In this document: positions 1 through 4,480 of the stretch, piece after piece
Position numbering within the stretch: the first letter of the stretch is position 1
How the letters are laid out: the number at the start of each line of letters is the position of its first letter
Source: Actinomycetota bacterium
GTDB lineage: Bacteria; Actinomycetota; Thermoleophilia; Gaiellales; Gaiellaceae
NCBI GenBank assembly: GCA_013697465.1
Contig: JACCWU010000132.1
Coordinates: forward strand, 1 to 5,709
Reading direction: 5' to 3'
Length of the DNA: 5,709 nucleotides
The notes under the pieces: generated by a model
Seen by the model: the letters and a program-made list of their open reading frames with translations, nothing else
Database searches by the model: none
What the model was told of the DNA's origin: nothing
Position numbers and translations under genes: made by a program

Positions 1-263
1 GGAGCCTTGATCTGCCTCGAGATCGACGGGCTCTCACCGCTTACGCGAACCAGAGTCTGGCGGCCACCGTTCACCGCGGCGGCTTCCACGAGCCCATAGT
101 CTCGGGAGCGCCGAAAACAGGCTGACCCAGGCTGGCCGCCCGGGGCGATGGAGCAGCCGATGCCGAACCGCTGCTCTTACTGCGGCGGTCAAGCGGTACC
201 GCCCGCGAGGCACAAGGCGCACCGCTGCACGGCAGTGGCTTGAAGCCGATCGGCGCCGCTGTG
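1..263. other. Left-edge stretch with no recognised gene
   Basis: No protein family or RNA gene is recognisable here. Two weak possibilities exist. On the plus strand an open frame from base 3 to the TGA at 123-125 could be the last 40 residues of a gene entering from the left, ending in HEPIVSGAPKTG; I do not recognise it. Also on the plus strand, ATG 160 to TGA 241-243 would encode 27 residues beginning MPNRCSYCGG, with a CxxC pair, two histidines and a later cysteine. It has GGAG six bases before the ATG. Minus-strand frames here are arginine-rich and look like GC-driven noise. Base composition around 240-300 is less GC-rich than in the neighbouring genes. Confidence 0.4.
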
Positions 264-614
264 CTACGGTATTACCAAACTGCTCGATCTCTCGGCGTCG
301 TGCACGAAGGCGCCGTAGTAGTTCTCGTGGTAATGGGCTCGGATCCCCGGCGGGCCGTTCTCTGTGCCGCCGGCGGCCATAGCGGCCTCGTAGAAAGCGT
401 CCACCATTGCGTGGTCGTCACACTTGAACGCCACGTGAGCACCGCCCGCCGGATCGCGGCGGAACATGCCGAAGCTGAAGCCGGACGAATCCGCAAACCC
501 GGCGAACTCGCCGGCCTCCATGGCCACCGAGTAGCCGAGCGGCTCGAGTGCCTTGGAATAGAAACTCTTCGCGGCCTCGAAATCGCTGACGTTCACCGCG
601 GCGTGGTCGATCAT
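264..614 (-). CDS. VOC (glyoxalase/bleomycin-resistance fold) family protein, altered C-terminus
   Basis: A 116-residue single-domain protein of the vicinal oxygen chelate superfamily, probably a cytoplasmic dimer. The substrate cannot be told from sequence. Seen: the N-terminal MIDHAAVNVSDFEAAKSFYSKAL motif begins with the first metal-ligand position, His4. The second half has His60 in GGAHVAFKC, then HYHENYYGAFVHD at about residues 94-106, typical of the small-VOC subgroup whose members usually continue DPDGNNIEAV. Here the chain instead runs DAERSSSLVIP and stops, so the Gly-Asn-Asn-x-Glu segment carrying the last metal ligand is missing. That suggests a damaged or recombined 3' end and doubtful catalytic activity. 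The start is well supported: AGGAGG lies four bases before ATG. It is divergent from the amidohydrolase with only 32 bases between the two starts. Family assignment is firm; function is unknown. Confidence 0.85.
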   Translation of the reverse strand: MIDHAAVNVSDFEAAKSFYSKALEPLGYSVAMEAGEFAGFADSSGFSFGMFRRDPAGGAHVAFKCDDHAMVDAFYEAAMAAGGTENGPPGIRAHYHENYYGAFVHDAERSSSLVIP

Positions 615-618
615 GTTT

Positions 619-624
619 CCTCCT
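619..624 (-). promoter_or_regulatory. Shine-Dalgarno site of the VOC gene
   Basis: The minus strand reads AGGAGG, then AAAC, then ATG. It is a perfect anti-16S core match and fixes the start of the VOC gene at 614. It is the strongest Shine-Dalgarno in the window; most other genes here have none obvious. Confidence 0.75.
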
Positions 625-628
625 CTCG

Positions 629-634
629 ACGCTA
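629..634 (-). promoter_or_regulatory. Candidate -10 element (TAGCGT) for the VOC gene
   Basis: The minus strand has TAGCGT, a TANNNT match, 14 bases before the VOC start codon. A transcript starting 5-7 bases downstream would give a very short leader containing all or most of the Shine-Dalgarno. It shares the central TA (633-634) with the opposing box at 633-638. No convincing -35 hexamer is visible. Confidence 0.35.
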
Positions 635-638
635 CAGT
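633..638 (+). promoter_or_regulatory. Candidate -10 element (TACAGT) for the amidohydrolase
   Basis: TACAGT lies eight bases before the ATG at 647. No Shine-Dalgarno precedes that ATG, so the arrangement fits a leaderless or nearly leaderless transcript. No good -35 hexamer is seen 16-18 bases upstream, where the VOC coding start lies. Confidence 0.4.
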
Positions 639-646
639 CGCCGCCC

Positions 647-2173
647 ATGATCCTCGAAAACGGCGTCGTGCGCACCATGGACTCGGCGCTTCCTCTCGCC
701 CGCGCGCTTGCCATCGCCGCCGACCGGGTCGCCGGCGGCGTAGGGACGCACGAAACCGCCCTGCCGAGCCCCGAGGTCGTCGATCTGCGCGGGCGCTGCG
801 TGCTGCCTGCGTTCACCGATTCGCACGTCCACTTCCCGACCTGGTCGCTCGCCCAGCGGGACGTCCGCCTCGAAGGGGTCGAGAGGCTCGCCGAAGCGCT
901 CGAGCGTGTCCGCGCGCACCCTCGTCACGGAGACTGGATTCGCGGTACCGGCTGGCGCTCGGCCGAGTGGGACTCGCAGCCGACGAAGGAGGCGCTCGAC
1001 GAGGTCACGGGCTCGACTCCCGCGGCCCTGTGGGCGAAGGACTACCACTCGCTCTGGCTCAACTCCGCCGCGCTCGCACTCGCGCGCGGCGACCTCGAGA
1101 TCGAGGGCGGCGTCGTCGAGCGCGACAAGGACGGAGAGCCGACCGGCGTGCTCCGCGAAGAGTCGGCGTGGCATTTCCGCGAGCGGTTCGGAGCGGTCTC
1201 CGAGGACGAGTGGGTCGAGGCCACGCTCGCCGGAATGCGTCTTGCCGCAACTCGCGGCGTTGCGGCGGTGCACGACAAGGACGGCTGGCTCGGCGCGGCC
1301 GGGATCTTCCAGCGCATCGCGGGGCAGGAAGGCCTGAGCCTGCGCGTCTGGCAGTCGGTGCCGTACGAGCGCCTGCCGGAGCTCGAGTCGCTTGGAGTCC
1401 GCTCCGGTATCGGCGACCAGTTCCTTCGAATCGGCTACCTGAAGGTGTTCATGGACGGGACGCTCGGCTCGCAGACCGCCTGGATGCTCGACGGCTCGGG
1501 AGTGCGGATCACGAGCGGCGAGCACCTTCAGGAGATCATCCGCGACGCCGCCCGAGCAGGCTGGCCGGTCGGGGTGCACGCGATCGGAGACCGTGCGAAC
1601 CGCGAGGCACTCGACGCGTTCGAGGCGACGCGAGACGACTGGGCGCCGCGGGGCCTCCGGCAGCGCATCGAGCACGCGCAATGTCTCGCACGCGAGGACG
1701 TTGCCCGGTTCGCCTCCATCGGAGTCGCCTGCTCCGTCCAGTTCAGCCACGCGCCCTCCGACCGCGACCTCGCGGACCGCTTCTGGGGCGAGCGTGCGGA
1801 GCTTGCCTATGCGTTCCGGTCGCTCTGGGACTCGGGCGCACTCGTTGCGAACGGCTCGGATGCGCCTGTCGAGGAGCTCGACCCGCTCGCAGGGATCCGG
1901 GCGGGAGTGCTGCGGACGATCGACGACAGGCCGGCCTGGCATCCCGAACAGGCTCTCGCGATGGAGCAGGTGCTCCTCGCAGCCACCGTGAACTCCGCCT
2001 GGCTCGCCCGAGACGAGCGCTCGCGCGGGAAGCTGCTCCCTGGGTTCCTCGCGGATCTCGTCGTGCTGAACCGCGACCCCCTCGCGTGCCCGGCGGACGA
2101 GCTCGAGACCATCGAGGTGGTCGCGACAATGGTCGGTGGACGCTGGGTCCACAACCCGCCTCCCTGGGACTGA
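647..2173 (+). CDS. YtcJ-like amidohydrolase (Amidohydro_3 family)
   Basis: A 508-residue metal-dependent hydrolase of the amidohydrolase superfamily, most like the YtcJ/AepA-type group. Such enzymes hydrolyse C-N or related bonds in small molecules, but the substrates of most members are unknown. Seen: an N-terminal beta-sandwich strand (MILENGVVRTMDSALP); the HxH metal pair His60/His62 in FTDSHVHF; the likely carbamylated Lys266 in LKVFMDGTLGS; His311 in GVHAIGDRAN; His343 in RIEHAQ; the catalytic Asp405 in NGSDAPVE; and the closing LLPGFLADLVVLNRDPL segment that completes the sandwich domain. All expected metal ligands are present and the length is slightly short but normal for the family. 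There is no signal peptide, so it is probably cytoplasmic. The ATG at 647 lacks a Shine-Dalgarno but follows a TACAGT box. The stop is two bases before the methyltransferase ATG, so the two genes are probably cotranscribed. Family is firm; substrate is unknown. Confidence 0.93.
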   Translation: MILENGVVRTMDSALPLARALAIAADRVAGGVGTHETALPSPEVVDLRGRCVLPAFTDSHVHFPTWSLAQRDVRLEGVERLAEALERVRAHPRHGDWIRGTGWRSAEWDSQPTKEALDEVTGSTPAALWAKDYHSLWLNSAALALARGDLEIEGGVVERDKDGEPTGVLREESAWHFRERFGAVSEDEWVEATLAGMRLAATRGVAAVHDKDGWLGAAGIFQRIAGQEGLSLRVWQSVPYERLPELESLGVRSGIGDQFLRIGYLKVFMDGTLGSQTAWMLDGSGVRITSGEHLQEIIRDAARAGWPVGVHAIGDRANREALDAFEATRDDWAPRGLRQRIEHAQCLAREDVARFASIGVACSVQFSHAPSDRDLADRFWGERAELAYAFRSLWDSGALVANGSDAPVEELDPLAGIRAGVLRTIDDRPAWHPEQALAMEQVLLAATVNSAWLARDERSRGKLLPGFLADLVVLNRDPLACPADELETIEVVATMVGGRWVHNPPPWD

Positions 2174-2175
2174 AG

Positions 2176-2974
2176 ATGCCGCGCATCGGTCGCGAGGAAG
2201 GGCGGCGACTCTTCGGCCTGGATCCGGCGGCGTACGACGCTGCTCGTCCGGGACACGCGGAGCGCGTCTACGACGTCTTGGTGAACGATGCGGCCTCGGG
2301 CCGGATACGAGCGTTCTGGAGATCGGGCCCGGTACGGGTCAGGCGACACGCCGAGTGCTCCGGCTCGGCGCGAATCCGCTCCTCGCCGTCGAGCCGGATC
2401 CCGCGCTCGCCGCCTACCTCGGAGAGTCGCTCGAGGCCCGCGTCGACGTGCTGATTGCGAGTCTGGAAGACGCGCAGCTCCCGACGGACACCTTCGTTCT
2501 CGCCATCGCCGCATCGTCCTTCCACTGGGTGGACGAGGAGATCGGGCTGGCGAAAGTCCTCGCGGCCCTCGAACCGGGCGGGTGGTTTGCGATGTGGTGG
2601 ACGCTCTTCGGGGAGCCCGGAAGGCCCGACGCTTTCATAACTGCGACCAGTCGGTTACTCGCCGGCCTCGATGCAAGCCCGACCGCGGGCGAAGCCGGAC
2701 GACCGGTACATGCCCTCGACAGCGAAGCACGCCTCGCGGCGCTCGAAAGGGCTGGGTTCGGCACCGTCAGCACGAGGTGGTGGCCTGGCAGGCAAGTTGG
2801 GACACGGAGGGCATTCGCGCGCTATACGCGACGTTCTCCCCCATCTCGCGACTCGAGGATGTGCGGAAGACCGAGATTCTCGACGCGGTCGCGCGCATCG
2901 CGGAGCTCGACTTCGGGGGTCATGTCGAGCGCACGCTCCTCACGTCGCTCTACACAGCACGACGTCCGTACTAG
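2176..2974 (+). pseudogene. Class I SAM-dependent methyltransferase, interrupted by two frameshifts
   Basis: The ATG lies two bases after the amidohydrolase stop, with a weak GGGA six bases upstream. The first frame gives MPRIGREEGRRLFGLDPAAY and on to residue 36 (YDVLV at 2269-2283). The match then continues in another frame with ERCGLGPD and the SAM-binding motif I VLEIGPGTGQ (about residues 47-56), the acidic end of strand 2 in AVEPDPA (Glu73), and FHWVD (116-120), usual in this Methyltransf_11-like group. After FGTVSTRWW (near 2785) homology shifts again to WQASWDTEGIRALYATFSP, ending LLTSLYTARRPY at the TAG 2972-2974. Both shifts are in the same direction, each equal to one missing base: about 2283/2284 (restoring VERCGL) and about 2785/2786 (restoring WWPWQASW). 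With both repaired the protein would be 266 residues, a normal length. Unrepaired, translation stops after 92 residues. This is either a recent pseudogene or a pair of sequencing/assembly indels. The methyl acceptor is unknown. Confidence 0.85.
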
Positions 2975-3009
2975 AGCGAACGGAGCAGCATCTTCAGCGA
3001 TGCACCTCC

Positions 3010-3015
3010 TACAAT
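3010..3015 (+). promoter_or_regulatory. Candidate -10 element (TACAAT) of the HxlR-type gene
   Basis: TACAAT is one base from the TATAAT consensus and lies six bases before the GTG at 3022, the spacing expected when the first transcribed base is the start codon itself. It sits in the 47-base gap after the methyltransferase stop, so the regulator probably has its own leaderless promoter. No clear -35 is visible. Confidence 0.5.
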
Positions 3016-3021
3016 CCGATC

Positions 3022-3372
3022 GTGGACAGTCGCACGATGCTCCCGACCCACGAGGCGCCGACGTGCTCCGTCGCCGGTGCCGCCGAGATCGTGGGCTCGA
3101 AGTGGACCGTTCTCATCGTCCACGACCTCTCGGAGGGCCCGCGGCGGTTTACGCAGCTCGAGCGATCATGCGCCGGGATCAGCCCGCGGACGCTCGCGGA
3201 GCGACTACGCTGGCTCGAGTCCGAGGAGATGATCGTCCGCCGGAGCTATCCGGAGTCCCCGCCCCGCGTCGAGTACGAATTGACGGCGAAGGGCGAGGCG
3301 CTGCTCCCGATCGTCCACGAGATGCGCCGCTTCGGCCACGACTGGCTCGGTTGCGGCGTCCACGACGCCTGA
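3022..3372 (+). CDS. HxlR-family winged helix-turn-helix transcriptional regulator
   Basis: A 116-residue DNA-binding protein, the usual size for the HxlR family, whose members act as dimers and often sense aldehydes, quinones or oxidants. Seen: the conserved near-N-terminal cysteine (Cys15 in APTCSVAGAA), then VGSKWTVLIVHDLSEGPRRF (about 25-43), the recognition-helix region GISPRTLAERLRWLE (52-66), and the wing with YPESPPRVEYELTAKGEALLP (76-96). The single cysteine before the first helix is the residue that serves as redox or electrophile sensor in several characterised members; whether it does so here is inference. I chose GTG 3022 because TACAAT lies six bases before it. An alternative start is ATG 3037 (residue 6), which has no Shine-Dalgarno. 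The GNAT gene follows after 23 bases and may be cotranscribed. The target is unknown; autoregulation or control of a neighbour is possible. Confidence 0.92.
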   Translation: MDSRTMLPTHEAPTCSVAGAAEIVGSKWTVLIVHDLSEGPRRFTQLERSCAGISPRTLAERLRWLESEEMIVRRSYPESPPRVEYELTAKGEALLPIVHEMRRFGHDWLGCGVHDA

Positions 3373-3395
3373 TCCCGACGCTGACGACTCGAACG

Positions 3396-3944
3396 GTGAA
3401 TGCGCCGCGGCTAAGCGATGGCGTGATCTCGCTGGATCAGCACACGCTCGCCGACGCCGATGCTCATCTCGCCGGCGAGGACGACGAGCAAGGTCGACGG
3501 TTCGGCTGGTATCCGTCCCGCTCGAGCCCCGAGCGGGTGCGGAAGGCGATCGAGAAGTGGCAAGCAGACTGGGCGGCCGCCGGACTCACCCGCACGCTTG
3601 CTATTCGAGACCTAGGGACCGGCGTACTCGCCGGCGGCTGTCAGGTGCGCCTCCGTGCTGACCAGATCGCGGAGATGTCCTACTGGGTCTTTCCGGCCCA
3701 CCGCGGCAAGGGCTACGCGACCCGCGCGATCGTTCTGACCTCCGATTGGGTGTTCGGAGAGCTGGGAATCGAACGGCTGGAGCTCTACGTCGAGCCGGAC
3801 AACGAGGCATCACGCGGCGCTGCACGACGAGCCGGCTTCACAGAGGAGGGTCTCCTGCGAGCGCGGGAGCAGATCGGAGACGAGCGCCGAGACATGGTGC
3901 TCTACTCACGCCTGCCTACCGACCCACCGCCCATGCGGAGCTGA
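3396..3944 (+). CDS. GNAT family N-acetyltransferase (RimJ/RimL-like, Acetyltransf_3)
   Basis: About 182 residues forming one GNAT domain, which transfers acetyl from acetyl-CoA to an amine; the acceptor may be a protein N-terminus, an antibiotic or a small metabolite. Seen: an N-terminal strand VISLDQHTLADADAHLAGED typical of the RimJ/RimL group, then AEMSYWVFPAHRGKGYATRA (about 92-111) in which RGKGYA is the acetyl-CoA pyrophosphate-binding Q/RxxGxG/A motif, then LELYVEPDNEASRGAARRAGF (128-148), the CoA-side Asn and helix of motif B. GTG 3396 is the best in-frame start: it lies 23 bases after the HxlR stop and leaves the standard domain edge. No Shine-Dalgarno is visible. A later GTG at 3423 would trim nine residues. 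It probably forms an operon with the regulator. The TGA ends two bases before the stop of the convergent VOC gene. The domain is firm; substrate and exact start are not. Confidence 0.9.
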   Translation: MNAPRLSDGVISLDQHTLADADAHLAGEDDEQGRRFGWYPSRSSPERVRKAIEKWQADWAAAGLTRTLAIRDLGTGVLAGGCQVRLRADQIAEMSYWVFPAHRGKGYATRAIVLTSDWVFGELGIERLELYVEPDNEASRGAARRAGFTEEGLLRAREQIGDERRDMVLYSRLPTDPPPMRS

Positions 3945-3946
3945 GG

Positions 3947-4387
3947 TCAGTGAGCGAGGCCCTTCGCGCGCAGCTCCTCGAGCGCTCGCTCCGACTTGTC
4001 GAGCTCCGAGAGCCCCATGCCCTCGAGCACGCGTGGCGTCTTGGAGAACTGCACGTCGCGGTAGTCGACGACCTGCCAGCGATTCCCCGACGGATCGAGG
4101 AAGTCGTGGCCGCCGACCATCTGCGCCCCCGCCTCGCGCGCCCGCTGTACCGTCTCCTCACGATCGTCGACGACGAGCCCGACGTGGCCGCCGGAGGCAG
4201 GTCCAGGGGTCTGACCCCTATTGGCCATTTCCAGGGCGATGAACTGGTCGCCCATGTCCACGAAGGCCATATTCCCGGCGCGCGCGCGGAGCGGAACGTC
4301 GTCGAAGATGCGCTCGAGAAACTCGAGCATCTCGTCGATGTCGCGCACCTCGACCGCCAGGTGGTTGATACCGACGATCCTGGTCAT
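3947..4387 (-). CDS. VOC (glyoxalase-fold) family protein carrying an in-frame palindrome
   Basis: A 146-residue VOC protein. Seen: MTRIVGINHLAVEVRDIDEM with His9 as a first metal-ligand candidate, FVDMGDQFIALE (42-53) with Glu53, GGHVGLVVDD (66-75) with His68, then DPSGNRWQVVDYRDVQF and a C-terminal tail rich in Lys/Glu (KSERALEELRAKGL). This tail and the VDYRDxQF segment mark a subgroup common in actinobacteria whose reaction is unknown. Where metal-binding relatives have Glu after the GN motif, this protein has Gln105, so the fourth ligand may be absent. ATG 4387 is chosen because the family starts there and TACGCT lies six bases upstream; an upstream in-frame ATG at 4462 would add 25 residues read from the repeat region. 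Residues 57-62 (RGQTPG) come from a 15-bp palindrome in the loop before His68. It is convergent with the GNAT gene and downstream of peptidase T on the same strand. Confidence 0.92.
   Translation of the reverse strand: MTRIVGINHLAVEVRDIDEMLEFLERIFDDVPLRARAGNMAFVDMGDQFIALEMANRGQTPGPASGGHVGLVVDDREETVQRAREAGAQMVGGHDFLDPSGNRWQVVDYRDVQFSKTPRVLEGMGLSELDKSERALEELRAKGLAH
4205..4219. repeat. 15-bp perfect palindrome inside the VOC gene
   Basis: The sequence AGGGGTC-T-GACCCCT has 7-bp perfect arms around one central base. On the minus strand it is read in frame and contributes the residues Arg-Gly-Gln-Thr-Pro of the VOC protein. A one-mismatch version of its 13-bp core lies at 4424-4436, upstream of the same gene. 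From memory, GGGGTCAGACCCC is a recurrent short palindrome in some high-GC genomes; this was not checked. Confidence 0.7.
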
Positions 4388-4393
4388 GGGCGC

Positions 4394-4399
4394 AGCGTA
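4394..4399 (-). promoter_or_regulatory. Candidate -10 element (TACGCT) of the second VOC gene
   Basis: The minus strand reads TACGCT, six bases, then ATG at 4387. This is the same spacing as at the HxlR gene, and no Shine-Dalgarno is present. It supports ATG 4387 as a leaderless start and argues against the longer reading from 4462. Confidence 0.45.
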
Positions 4400-4423
4400 G
4401 CCAGCGCCGGAGATCAAGACCCC

Positions 4424-4436
4424 GGGCTCAGACCCC
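4424..4436. repeat. Degenerate copy of the GGGGTCAGACCCC palindrome
   Basis: GGGCTCAGACCCC differs at one position from the 13-bp core found inside the VOC gene. It lies in the peptidase T-VOC gap, just outside the candidate promoter, and is followed directly by the 19-bp tandem repeat. On the minus strand CCGGG and CCCGG flank an 8-base loop, a weak hairpin downstream of peptidase T, but no T-run follows, so I do not call it a terminator. Confidence 0.5.
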
Positions 4437-4437
4437 C

Positions 4438-4474
4438 GGACATGGCCGGACAGGCCGGACATGGCCGGACAGCC
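4438..4474. repeat. Two-copy 19-bp tandem repeat between peptidase T and the VOC gene
   Basis: The unit GGACATGGCCGGACAGGCC begins at 4438 and again at 4457. The first 16 bases of each copy are identical, and the second copy lacks one G near its end. Each unit is itself two similar halves (GGACATGGCC and GGACAGGCC), so the region is a four-fold near-repeat of GGACA(T)GGCC. It ends six bases before the peptidase T stop codon and does not enter that gene. Confidence 0.75.
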
Positions 4475-4480
4475 GAGCTG

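Noticed and set aside
632..2152. Minus-strand open frame of 506 residues opposite the amidohydrolase
   Set aside because: It is the antisense shadow of a gene with complete catalytic motifs; its sequence resembles no protein family.
613..2454. Long plus-strand open frame of 613 residues
   Set aside because: Its sequence is arginine/proline-rich low-complexity shadow of the amidohydrolase in another frame. Only its last part from 2176 is real, as the first piece of the broken methyltransferase.
4420..4440. Rho-independent terminator for peptidase T
   Set aside because: A GC hairpin can be drawn on the minus strand, but the stem is short and imperfect and no T-run follows; it is better explained as a copy of the palindromic repeat.
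4388..4462. N-terminal extension of the second VOC protein starting at ATG 4462
   Set aside because: The extra 25 residues are translated from the repeat region and the candidate promoter; family homology begins at ATG 4387.
4438..4474. CRISPR-like array
   Set aside because: Only two directly abutting 19-bp units without spacers and no cas genes; it is a simple tandem repeat.
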